Part shown: positions 16,755 through 24,596 of the stretch, piece after piece
Numbering within the stretch: position 1 is the first letter of the stretch
Layout: each line of letters opens with the position of its first letter
Assembly: GCF_001552415.1 (NCBI RefSeq)
Contig: NZ_BCRD01000006.1
Location: 1 to 64,000 of the forward strand
Length of the DNA stretch: 64,000 nt
From: Corynebacterium xerosis NBRC 16721 = ATCC 373
GTDB taxonomy: Bacteria > Actinomycetota > Actinomycetes > Mycobacteriales > Mycobacteriaceae
Direction: 5' to 3'
The notes under the pieces: generated by a model
Told to the model about the DNA's origin: nothing
What the model saw: the letters and a program-made list of their open reading frames with translations, nothing else
Databases searched by the model: none
Translations under genes and position numbers: made by a program

Positions 16755-18404
16755 TCACAGCAGCATCATGATCAGCACCTGCGCGGCGACGATCTTGCCG
16801 ACCATCGCCACCGGGTACACCGTCGTGTACCCGCGCGCGGCGAGGTCCGTGCCGGAGGCGGTGTTCAGGTACGCGATGACCGCTGGATTGGTGGTGATGC
16901 CCGCCGCGACGCCGATGGACTCGTCGAAGGTGAGTTTGCGCCACGTCATCAGCAGCGCGACGGTGGCGATCGCACTGGCCAGCGTGACCACCAGGCCCAG
17001 GCCGATGTACAGCAGGCTCGTCGGGTCCGCCAGGGCCGACCGGAACCCCGCGCCAGCCGTGGTGCCGACGCCGGCCATGAACAGCGCCATGCCGAAGGCC
17101 TCCAGGGTCGTCGTCGAGTGGTACGGCAACTGCCAGCGCACCGGGCCGGTGCGGCCCAGGGCGCCGAAGACCAGGCCCGCGATGATGGGGCCGCCGCCGA
17201 AGCCCAGGGACAGGGTGCCGCCGCCGGGCATGGGAATCGGGATCGCACCGAGCGCGAGACCCAGTGCCAGACCCAGTGCGAGGGGTAGCAGATCCGGATT
17301 GGCCAGGGACTTCTCGGAGTCGCCGAGGAACGCCCGGATGGCCTCGATGCGCTGCTTCGGCGCGACCACGCGGACGCGGTCGGACAGCTGCAGCCGATCG
17401 TCCTTGTCGGGGACGACGTCGGCGTCGCCGCGGCGCAGGCGGGCGATGGTGAAGCCGTGATCCTCCAGGATGCGCAGTTCGCCGATCGTGCGTCCCGCGA
17501 CATCGGGGTTCGACACCGCCATGCGGGTGAACTGCAGATCCGACTCATGCGGGTCCATCTCGATGCGTTCGCCCAGCTTTGCGACGGCCTTGTCCAGCTC
17601 CTCGGCCGTTCCGTTGACCATGATCGAACATCCCTCGCGCAAGACATCGTGAGGTTCGGCGAGGCGCTGGTTCCGGGCCGTGCCGTCTCCATCGCTTCCG
17701 TCGCCGCCATCTGCCACGCGCGTGGTGATGATCTTCGCACCCGTGAATTCCGGCACCTGTGCCACGGTCAGCTCCCGGCCGGGGCCGATGCGGATGCCGA
17801 TGTAGTGGAGCTTCTCGGCCAGCACGCCCTCGGCCTTGGCGTCGGCGACGTGGTCGACGCGCAGCAGCCGTGCGCCGAGGGCCGCGACGATGATGATGCC
17901 CAGCACGCCACCGGGGTACGCCAGCGAATAACCGACGACCGCCGCCGACGCCGCATCCGGATCCGACCCGGCGGGCAGCAGATCGGGGACGGCGGCGAGG
18001 ATCGCCGCCATGCCCGGCGTCGACGACACCGCGCCCGCGAACATGCCGGCGCCGGTGATGGCGTCCGCGCCGGAGAACGTCACCAGCGCGAACGTCAGCG
18101 CCGTCAACCCGACCAGCAAAACGGCGACGATGAGGTTCAGCGCCAGACCTCGGCTGCGCAGCGTGCGGAAGAATGCCGGCCCCGCGGCCAAGCCGATGCA
18201 GTACACGAACAACGCCAACCCGAACTGGTAAATGAGGGGAGGCATCTGGATGTCGGGGTTGGCCGTCGACAAGCCGATGGCGACGAAGAGGATCGCCGCC
18301 GACCCCAGGCTCAGCCCCGCGACCCGGATCCGCCCGAGGGCGAAACCGACGGTGAGGATGACGGCCAGGGCCAGCAGCGAATTGGACGCGAGAAATGCGA
18401 GCAC
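16755..18404 (-). CDS. AspT/YidE-type antiporter with RCK_C domains
   Basis: A two-half membrane transporter: five or so hydrophobic segments (residues ~1-170), a central soluble pair of TrkA_C/RCK_C regulatory domains (~190-370), then five or six more segments (~385-549). It is of the aspartate:alanine exchanger family; substrate cannot be told. Conserved small-residue motifs are present in both halves (SSTPGMAAIL and GITTNPAVIAYL). GTG 18404 is chosen because minus-strand TAGGGT (18417-18412) lies 7 bases before it, fitting a leaderless transcript; GTG 18413 is an alternative. The gene is antisense between scpA and scpB, with its promoter back-to-back with scpB's. Confidence 0.85.
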   Translation of the reverse strand: MLAFLASNSLLALAVILTVGFALGRIRVAGLSLGSAAILFVAIGLSTANPDIQMPPLIYQFGLALFVYCIGLAAGPAFFRTLRSRGLALNLIVAVLLVGLTALTFALVTFSGADAITGAGMFAGAVSSTPGMAAILAAVPDLLPAGSDPDAASAAVVGYSLAYPGGVLGIIIVAALGARLLRVDHVADAKAEGVLAEKLHYIGIRIGPGRELTVAQVPEFTGAKIITTRVADGGDGSDGDGTARNQRLAEPHDVLREGCSIMVNGTAEELDKAVAKLGERIEMDPHESDLQFTRMAVSNPDVAGRTIGELRILEDHGFTIARLRRGDADVVPDKDDRLQLSDRVRVVAPKQRIEAIRAFLGDSEKSLANPDLLPLALGLALGLALGAIPIPMPGGGTLSLGFGGGPIIAGLVFGALGRTGPVRWQLPYHSTTTLEAFGMALFMAGVGTTAGAGFRSALADPTSLLYIGLGLVVTLASAIATVALLMTWRKLTFDESIGVAAGITTNPAVIAYLNTASGTDLAARGYTTVYPVAMVGKIVAAQVLIMMLL

Positions 18405-18411
18405 GTTGCCC

Positions 18412-18437
18412 ACCCTAGACCCGTCGCTGGATACACT
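18412..18437. promoter_or_regulatory. Back-to-back -10 boxes of the antiporter and scpB
   Basis: Minus-strand TAGGGT (18417-18412) is 7 bases before the antiporter GTG, and plus-strand TACACT (18432-18437) is 7 bases before the scpB ATG. The whole divergent region is only 40 bases. The two polymerases would compete for overlapping -35 positions. Confidence 0.5.
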
Positions 18438-18444
18438 GCCCGCC

Positions 18445-19002
18445 ATGGACCTGCCCCAGATCGACCCGTTGCGTGCCGCGGTGGAAAGCGTGCTGCTCGT
18501 CATCGACACGCCGGTCGCGCCCATCGACCTCGCCCGCGCGCTCGACGTGGAGCCCGAGGCGATCCGGGAGGTGCTCGCCCAGATGCGCGACGAGTTCGAA
18601 GCCCGCGGCTCCGGTTTCGACCTCCGCGAAGTCGAGGGCGGTTGGCGCCTGTACACCCGCGCCGACTATTCCGATGCGGTGGAGGCGTTCCTCCTCGACG
18701 GCACGCAGACGCGGCTGTCGCGGGCGGCGATGGAAACTCTCGCGGTCGTGGCCTACCGCCAGCCGGCCACGCGCGCTCAGGTGTCGGCGGTGCGCGGCGT
18801 CAACGTCGACGGCGTCATGCGGACGCTGCTGGCGCGCGGCCTGGTCGCGGAGGCGGGGGAGGAACCGGCGACGGGGGCGCACCTGTACGTCACCACGAAC
18901 CTCCTTCTCGAGCAGCTCGGCATCGAATCGCTCGACCAGCTGCCCGACCTCGCGCCGCTGCTGCCGGACGTGGACCTCATCGACGAGCCGGACCTGCCCT
19001 GA
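18445..19002 (+). CDS. scpB: Segregation and condensation protein B
   Basis: ScpB dimers bind the kleisin ScpA and regulate SMC. Two winged-helix domains are visible. The first has VESVLLVIDTPVAPIDLARA and FDLREVEGGWRLYTR. The second has SRAAMETLAVVAYRQPATRA followed by VSAVRGVNVDGVMRTLLARGLV. Length 185 residues, normal for the family. A TACACT box 7 bases before the ATG gives it its own, probably leaderless, promoter, needed because it is separated from scpA. Confidence 0.92.
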   Translation: MDLPQIDPLRAAVESVLLVIDTPVAPIDLARALDVEPEAIREVLAQMRDEFEARGSGFDLREVEGGWRLYTRADYSDAVEAFLLDGTQTRLSRAAMETLAVVAYRQPATRAQVSAVRGVNVDGVMRTLLARGLVAEAGEEPATGAHLYVTTNLLLEQLGIESLDQLPDLAPLLPDVDLIDEPDLP

Positions 19003-19180
19003 AAAACGGGCGGTGGGGGCACCGCGCACGTGTGATCTTGGTCGTATGACGAACCCCGGATTAAGGCGAACGCTGGACGCCGGATATTGTCGTGGATGAA
19101 AGAGACTGGTGAACAGGTCTGGGGAACGGGCGGCCACGAGCGCGCCGGTTCCCACGAGCGGGAAAGGACATTTCTTCCTC

Positions 19181-19858
19181 ATGTACTTCAGGGGCATCCA
19201 CATCATCACCGGCACGGGGCGCAGCGTCGGCAAGACGACCGCCACCGCAGCCCTCGTCGCACAGGCGATGGCCGCCGGCGAGGAGCCCATCGTGGTCAAG
19301 CTCGCCCAGACCGGCGAGCCCGAGGGGCAGGGTGCGCTGGCGACCATCCACCGGCTCACCGGCTGCGAGGACCTGCACGAGTTCGCCCGCTACCCCGACG
19401 CCCTGCCGCCGGCGTTCGCCGCCCGCCGCATCGGCGCGGAGGAGCTGGACCTGGAGGAGACCGCCGACAAGCTGCGCGACCTCGCCGCCGACGGCCGCCC
19501 CGTATTCGTCGAGGGCACCGGCGGCGTGCTGGCCCGCATCGCCAATTGGTCCGTGCCGCAGCTGGCGGAGGAGCTCGGCGCGAAGGTCACCATCGTCACC
19601 GCGGCGTCGCCCGGCACCCTCAACGCCGTCGAGCTGACGCTGGAGGCGTGCCGCGCCCGAGGCCTGGAGATCACCGGCATCATCGGCGGCTCCCTGTCCA
19701 CGCAGCCGGATGCGGTGGCGGAAACCATCGTCGAGCAGGTGCCGATCGTCACCGGCCTGCCCGTGCTGGCGTGGCTGCCGGAAGGCGCCGAAGAGCTGGA
19801 CCGCGAGGAGTTCCTCGGCCGCGCCGCCGGCTGGTTCAGCGGCACCACGACCGAGTAG
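19181..19858 (+). CDS. Dethiobiotin synthetase paralogue (first of two)
   Basis: An ATP-dependent dethiobiotin synthetase-type protein of 225 residues. P-loop GTGRSVGKTT is at residues 11-20. The substrate loop reads VKLAQTGE, where the second copy downstream has VKPAQTGF. The acidic motif VEGTGG and the late IIGGSL stretch are conserved. ATG 19181 follows GGAAAGGA by about 12 bases; an in-frame ATG at 19109 is less likely. A TATTGT box at 19085 could be its promoter. Converges end to end with the peptide transporter. Whether it still makes dethiobiotin or has another substrate is open. Confidence 0.78.
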   Translation: MYFRGIHIITGTGRSVGKTTATAALVAQAMAAGEEPIVVKLAQTGEPEGQGALATIHRLTGCEDLHEFARYPDALPPAFAARRIGAEELDLEETADKLRDLAADGRPVFVEGTGGVLARIANWSVPQLAEELGAKVTIVTAASPGTLNAVELTLEACRARGLEITGIIGGSLSTQPDAVAETIVEQVPIVTGLPVLAWLPEGAEELDREEFLGRAAGWFSGTTTE

Positions 19859-21397
19859 TCACCGCCGTTCCCCGCCGTCGATGCGGCGGCGGATCCACGG
19901 CAGCAGCGCGGCCATGACTCCGGCGACGGCGATGACGCCGATTCCCACGGACAAGAAGTAGACGCGCTCCGCCGAGGCGTCGGCGGGGTCGTAGTTGGTG
20001 GACAGGACGCCCGACAGTGCGGTGCCCACCGCCATCGTGAGGAAGTACAGGGCGGAAAACCGCGTGCGGTACTTCGCGGGCGCGAGCACCGTGGAGGCGG
20101 CCATGCCGACGGGGCTGACCTGCAGCTCGCCGAGAGTGATGGCCAGGTACACGGCGACGATCACCGACAGTGGCACCGTTTTGTCGACGAAGCCGGCGAA
20201 AGGCACGACGATGAGCATCGCGCAGCCGGTCACGGCGGTACCGGCGATCATCTGGAGGGGGATGTCGGGGGCGCGGCGGCCCATCCGCAGGCGCAGCGCG
20301 GCCAGCGGCAGAATCAGCAGCAGGGTGAACACCGGGTTGAGCGATTGCGCCCATGCCGCGGGGGCCTCCCAGCCTCCGCCCGCCCCGGCCCCGATGGTGC
20401 GGTCGACGCGCACGTCGGAATAGACGGCCAGCGCGCCGAACGCCTGGTTGTGAATGGACCAGAACGCCACCGCCGCGATGAACAGCGGGATGAACGCCAG
20501 CACACGCGAACGCTCGGCGCGCTCGATCTCGGGGTCGAGGATCATCTGCGCGAACAGGGCGACGGTGGCCGCCATGGTGGCGGCGAGCATGACCGTCGGC
20601 AAGCGATGCAACGGCAGGACACCGGATATCGTCAGCCCGACCATCGCCGCGACGGTGCCCGCCATGCCCAGCAGGACCAGGGTCAGGCCACGCCGTCCGA
20701 TCGGCGAGGTCGGCTTCTCGACGGCCACGCGGGCATCGTTCCGCCACGAGCCCGAAAGACGGCGCCGATGCCAGTGGTAGTGGATCAACCCGGCGATCAT
20801 GAGGATCGCCGCCGCCGCGAAGCCGACGTCGAAGCCGTAGGCGACGGACAATGCGCCGGTGAGCAGTGGGCCCAGCAGACCGCCGACGTTGATGCCGAAG
20901 TAGAAGTACTGGAAGTCGTTGTCGCGGCGCGGGTCTCCGGAGGCGCGGACCCGGCCGAGCATGGTGATCGCGGAGGTCTTCAGGGCGCCCGAGCCCGCGG
21001 CCACGAGGACCATGCCGATGGCGACGCCGGCCGCGCCGGGCACCAGCGACAGGGTGAGGTGGCCGGCGACGAGGACCCGCGCTCCGGCCAGCAGGGTCTT
21101 CTCGGCGCCGAGGATGCGGTCGCCGATCCAGCCGCCGGCGATGGTGCACAGGTAGACGAGGCTGCCGTAGGCGCCCATCAGCGCCGTGGCGGTGGTGGTG
21201 GGCAGGCCGATGCCGCCGTCGGTGACCGCCCCGTAGAGGTAATACGCCATGATCGCCTGCATGCCGTAGAAGCTGAAGCGCTCCCACGATTCGATGCCGA
21301 TGATCGCGGGCAGGGCGATCCGGGCTCGTCCGGGCGGGCGGGAAGAGGGTTCGGGTACCGCGATTTCCCCACTTGAACGCTGTCCAACGCTGGTCAT
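19859..21397 (-). CDS. Proton-dependent oligopeptide transporter (POT/PTR2)
   Basis: A 512-residue major-facilitator protein with 12-14 hydrophobic segments. The POT signature for proton coupling is intact near residue 35 (GIESWERFSFYGMQAIMAYY), and the PTR2 second motif GLLGPLLTGALS with the preceding FQYFYFGINVGG is present. Likely imports di- and tripeptides. It converges with the first bioD paralogue (stops adjacent) and diverges from bioA across 100 bases that hold the BioQ-like box. Confidence 0.9.
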   Translation of the reverse strand: MTSVGQRSSGEIAVPEPSSRPPGRARIALPAIIGIESWERFSFYGMQAIMAYYLYGAVTDGGIGLPTTTATALMGAYGSLVYLCTIAGGWIGDRILGAEKTLLAGARVLVAGHLTLSLVPGAAGVAIGMVLVAAGSGALKTSAITMLGRVRASGDPRRDNDFQYFYFGINVGGLLGPLLTGALSVAYGFDVGFAAAAILMIAGLIHYHWHRRRLSGSWRNDARVAVEKPTSPIGRRGLTLVLLGMAGTVAAMVGLTISGVLPLHRLPTVMLAATMAATVALFAQMILDPEIERAERSRVLAFIPLFIAAVAFWSIHNQAFGALAVYSDVRVDRTIGAGAGGGWEAPAAWAQSLNPVFTLLLILPLAALRLRMGRRAPDIPLQMIAGTAVTGCAMLIVVPFAGFVDKTVPLSVIVAVYLAITLGELQVSPVGMAASTVLAPAKYRTRFSALYFLTMAVGTALSGVLSTNYDPADASAERVYFLSVGIGVIAVAGVMAALLPWIRRRIDGGERR

Positions 21398-21453
21398 GCG
21401 CTTATCGTGCTGATCGGAATGTCGAGTGGCAAATCATCCCCCGCGGCCACCCC

Positions 21454-21466
21454 TGAACAGTGTTCG
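21454..21466 (+). promoter_or_regulatory. BioQ-like operator of bioA
   Basis: TGAACAGTGTTCG is an imperfect palindrome matching the reported corynebacterial BioQ (TetR-type) operator TGAAC-N3-GTTAC at nine of ten defined bases. It ends 17 bases before the TAACGT -10 box, so it overlaps the -35 position and binding would block transcription. Confidence 0.65.
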
Positions 21467-21483
21467 ATTCGGTCGGATCGGAC

Positions 21484-21489
21484 TAACGT
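21484..21489 (+). promoter_or_regulatory. -10 box (TAACGT) of bioA
   Basis: TAACGT lies 8 bases before the bioA ATG at 21498 with no ribosome site between, predicting a leaderless or nearly leaderless bioAD transcript under the adjacent operator. Confidence 0.5.
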
Positions 21490-21497
21490 CGCCCTTC

Positions 21498-22820
21498 ATG
21501 ACCGCAGCCACCGTTCCCGCCGATGCTCTTTTCGCGGACGCCGCCGAATCCGACACCGCCACCTTCGACGCGGCCCACGTCTGGCACCCCTACGGGCCGA
21601 TGCCGAGCCCCGTGCCGGCGCTGCCGGTGGCCTCGGCGCAGGGGACGCGGCTGACGCTGGAGGATGGCCGCAGCCTCATCGACGGCATGAGCAGCTGGTG
21701 GGCGGCGTGCCACGGGCATTCGCACCCGCGCCTGGTGGGCGCCGCGCAACGGCAGGCGGCGACCATGTCCCACGTCATGTTCGGCGGCCTCACCCACGCC
21801 CCGGCCGTCGACCTGGCCCGACGCCTGCTGGCGATGACCGACCCCGCGCTCGACGCGGTGTTCTTCTCCGACTCCGGGTCGGTGTCGGTGGAAGTGGCGA
21901 TCAAGATGGCGCTGCAGTACCAGCGGGCCGTCGGAAAGCCGGGGCGCAACCGCCTGCTGACCTGGCGCGGCGGCTACCACGGCGACACCCGCGCGCCGAT
22001 GAGCGTCTGCGACCCCGACGGCGGCATGCACTCCCTGTGGGCGGGCACGTTCACTCCGCAGGCTTTCGCGCCGGTCCCGCCGCCGCGCGGGTCGTCGGAG
22101 CAGGTCCGCGCGGCGTACCTCGCCGAGTTCGAGTCGCTTGTCGACGATTCCGTCGCCGCCGTGATCGTCGAACCCGTCGTCCAGGGGGCCGGTGGCATGC
22201 GCTTCCACGACCACGAGCTGCTCGTCGGGCTGCGGGAGATCTGCGACCGGCACGGGCTGCTGCTCATCGCCGACGAGATCGCGACCGGCTTCGGGCGCAC
22301 CGGCGACCTGTTCGCCACCGCGGCGGCCGCGGTCACGCCTGATGTCCTGTGCGTGGGCAAAGCGTTGACCGGTGGATTTCTGTCGCTGGCCGCGACGCTG
22401 ACGACGCGGGAAGTCGCCGCCGCGATCTCCGCCGGCGACGGCGGCGGCCTGATGCACGGGCCGACCTTCATGGCCAATCCGCTGGCGTGCGCCATCGCTT
22501 CGGAGAACCTGGACATCATCGCCGAAGGGCGGTGGCGGGCAGACGTGCCTCGCATCGAAGCGGGACTGCGCGCCGGGTTCGAGCCGCTGCGGTCGGAGCC
22601 GGGGGTCGCCGACGTCCGGGTGCTCGGGGCCATCGGCGTCGTGGAGATGGACGAGCCCGTCGACATGGCCCGCGCCACCGCGGCGTGCGTGGCGGAAGGG
22701 GTGTGGCTGCGGCCCTTCGGGAAGCTCGTCTACGCCATGCCCATGTACATCTGCGACGACGGGGAAGTCGCCGCCATCTGCCGCGCGATCGGGGCGATCG
22801 TGGCGGCGGAGAACCGATGA
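21498..22820 (+). CDS. bioA: Adenosylmethionine-8-amino-7-oxononanoate aminotransferase
   Basis: Converts KAPA to DAPA in biotin synthesis using SAM as amino donor and PLP. The start region has HVWHPYGPM and the active-site entry [16 protein letters not shown] typical of BioA. The PLP lysine is near residue 288 ([12 protein letters not shown]), preceded by [13 protein letters not shown]. Length 440 residues. It overlaps bioD by four bases (ATGA). No bioF or bioB is in the window, so KAPA supply must come from elsewhere. Confidence 0.95.
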   Translation: MTAATVPADALFADAAESDTATFDAAHVWHPYGPMPSPVPALPVASAQGTRLTLEDGRSLIDGMSSWWAACHGHSHPRLVGAAQRQAATMSHVMFGGLTHAPAVDLARRLLAMTDPALDAVFFSDSGSVSVEVAIKMALQYQRAVGKPGRNRLLTWRGGYHGDTRAPMSVCDPDGGMHSLWAGTFTPQAFAPVPPPRGSSEQVRAAYLAEFESLVDDSVAAVIVEPVVQGAGGMRFHDHELLVGLREICDRHGLLLIADEIATGFGRTGDLFATAAAAVTPDVLCVGKALTGGFLSLAATLTTREVAAAISAGDGGGLMHGPTFMANPLACAIASENLDIIAEGRWRADVPRIEAGLRAGFEPLRSEPGVADVRVLGAIGVVEMDEPVDMARATAACVAEGVWLRPFGKLVYAMPMYICDDGEVAAICRAIGAIVAAENR

Positions 22821-23554
22821 GCATCGTGTTCATCACCGGAACGGGCACGGACATCGGCAAGACCATCGCCACGGCGGCCGTCGCCGCGACGTTGGCGGCG
22901 CAGGGGAGGAGGGTGGTCGTCGTCAAGCCCGCGCAAACCGGATTTCCCGGCACCGGCGGAGACCTGGACGACGTCGCACGATTGACCGGCGTGACCGACC
23001 TGCACGGGTTCGTGCGCTACCCCGAACCGATGGCGCCGCTGGCCGCGGCGCGTCGGGCTGGGCTGCCGACGCTGGGGCTCGGCGAGGCGGCGGCGCGGAT
23101 CCGCGAGCTCGACGGGCCGGACCGCACCGTGCTCGTCGAAGGGGCGGGCGGGCTGCTGGTGCGGTTGGGCAGCGGTGCCGGCGATGACGGGGGAGCCGGG
23201 GGAGCCGGGGAATGGGGCCTGCCCGACCTCGCCGCGCGCCTGCCCGGCGCGAAAACGGTGGTGGTGACGTCGCTGGGGCTGGGCAGCCTCAACACCGCCG
23301 AGCTGACCGTGGAAGTGGCCGAGGGGCGGGGCATGGACGTCATCGGTCTGATCGGTGGATCGCTGCCCGCTCGGCACGCCGCGGGGGAGATCGACCCCAT
23401 CGTCGCCACCAACCTGGAGGACCTGCCGCACCTCACCGGCGTCGACGTCCTCGGCGCAGTGCCCGAAGGTGCGGGGGCCATGGAACGGGAGCGGTTCGTC
23501 GCCGCCGCGCCGGGCTGGTTTTCCGAATCGGGCATCAGGGCTTTCGTGGGGTAG
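22817..23554 (+). CDS. bioD: ATP-dependent dethiobiotin synthetase
   Basis: Carboxylates DAPA to dethiobiotin, the step after BioA. The P-loop GTGTDIGKT is near residues 8-16, the substrate lysine is in [10 protein letters not shown], and [11 protein letters not shown] carries the metal/carbamate contact region. The protein is 245 residues with a Gly-rich insertion ([13 protein letters not shown]) absent from the first paralogue. Translationally coupled to bioA, so this is the canonical copy. A CGTCGTCAAGC word falls on the VVK codons. Confidence 0.93.
   Translation: MSIVFITGTGTDIGKTIATAAVAATLAAQGRRVVVVKPAQTGFPGTGGDLDDVARLTGVTDLHGFVRYPEPMAPLAAARRAGLPTLGLGEAAARIRELDGPDRTVLVEGAGGLLVRLGSGAGDDGGAGGAGEWGLPDLAARLPGAKTVVVTSLGLGSLNTAELTVEVAEGRGMDVIGLIGGSLPARHAAGEIDPIVATNLEDLPHLTGVDVLGAVPEGAGAMERERFVAAAPGWFSESGIRAFVG
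22918..22928 (+). repeat. CGTCGTCAAGC word, copy 3
   Basis: Exact copy in bioD, read as Val-Val-Lys at the conserved substrate lysine. This copy could be explained by protein conservation alone. Confidence 0.4.
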
Positions 23555-23717
23555 GCTGGCCAGCGGACATCGCCGTGGGGCGCACCGACACCTTGTCCCA
23601 TCCGCCGAGCAACGAGCCGAGCGTGATGGGATGACTGCTCTCTGTAGCCCCGCGACGCACGCCGGCGGCGATCCGCCGGACGCGAAACCCGCACCGCTCT
23701 ACAGAATGAGGACACAC

Positions 23718-24596
23718 GTGTCACCCACCGCTCGCCGAGACGGCACACCGGACCGAAACCGGGGCAACAAGCCCAAGAAGGCCGGGGACTACTACGTCTC
23801 CCAGGCCCGCCCCGCCCGACACCAGCACGTCGAACGCAACCGCGGCGGCGGAGGAAACGACGGCGAAGGCGTGCGCCTGCAGAAGGTGCTGGCCCAGGCC
23901 GGCGTCGCCTCCCGCCGCATGGCCGAGCGCCTCATCGACGAAGGCCGCGTCGAGGTCGACGGCAAGATCGTCACCCGCCAGGGCGTCCGCGTCGACCCGA
24001 ACGTCGCGGTCATCCGCGTCGACGGCTCGCGCGTGGTGGTCAACGAGGACATGCAGTACTTCGTCCTGAACAAGCCCCGCGGCGTGCAGTGCACCATGCA
24101 CGACGACCAGGGCCGCCCCTGCGTCGGCGACATCATCGGCGAAAAGGTCTCCGCCGGCCAGCGCCTGTTCCACGTCGGCCGCCTCGACGCGGCCACCGAG
24201 GGCCTGCTGATCCTGACCAACGACGGCGAGTTGGCCAACCGCCTGATGCACCCGAGCTACAACGTCACCAAGACGTACATGGCCACGGTCAAGGGAGAGG
24301 CGGACAACAAGCTGATTCGCGACCTGACCAAGGGCGTCGAACTCGACGACGGCCCCGCCAAGGCCGACTTCGCTCAAATCATCGACGTGTGGCAGGGCCG
24401 GTCGATCATCCGCGTCGAGCTGCACGAGGGCCGCAAGCACATCGTGCGCCGCATGCTCAAGGAACTCGACTACCCCGTGGAGCGCCTGGTGCGCACCAAG
24501 ATCCACACCGTCCAGCTCGGCGAGCAGACCCCGGGCGCGCTGCGCGCGCTCAACCGCGCCGAGCTCGCCTCGCTGTACAAGGCGGTGGGACTGTAA
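23718..24596 (+). CDS. rluB: 23S rRNA pseudouridine synthase, RluB type
   Basis: Converts a 23S rRNA uridine near the peptidyl-transferase centre to pseudouridine. A basic tail (residues ~1-45) precedes an S4 domain (VRLQKVLAQAGVASRRMAER). The catalytic domain contains FVLNKPRGVQCT and the catalytic Asp in GRLDAATEGLLILTNDGEL. The late HEGRKHIVRRMLKEL motif completes the fold. GTG 23718 is preferred because GAGGA is about 6 bases upstream; an in-frame ATG at 23706 lies within that site. The 163 bases between bioD and rluB contain an inverted repeat (TCCCATC 23596 / GATGGGA 23625) of unknown role. Confidence 0.9.
   Translation: MSPTARRDGTPDRNRGNKPKKAGDYYVSQARPARHQHVERNRGGGGNDGEGVRLQKVLAQAGVASRRMAERLIDEGRVEVDGKIVTRQGVRVDPNVAVIRVDGSRVVVNEDMQYFVLNKPRGVQCTMHDDQGRPCVGDIIGEKVSAGQRLFHVGRLDAATEGLLILTNDGELANRLMHPSYNVTKTYMATVKGEADNKLIRDLTKGVELDDGPAKADFAQIIDVWQGRSIIRVELHEGRKHIVRRMLKELDYPVERLVRTKIHTVQLGEQTPGALRALNRAELASLYKAVGL

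Noticed and set aside
16678..16760. Short frame encoding repeated Asp-His-Thr-Thr over the 12-bp array
   Set aside because: It is just the tandem repeat read in one frame, with no ribosome site, and it runs antisense into the antiporter gene.
18404..18656. Longer N-terminus (about 84 extra residues) for the AspT-type antiporter
   Set aside because: The extra residues are encoded opposite scpB, have no membrane or family character, and the GTG at 18404 has a correctly spaced -10 box.
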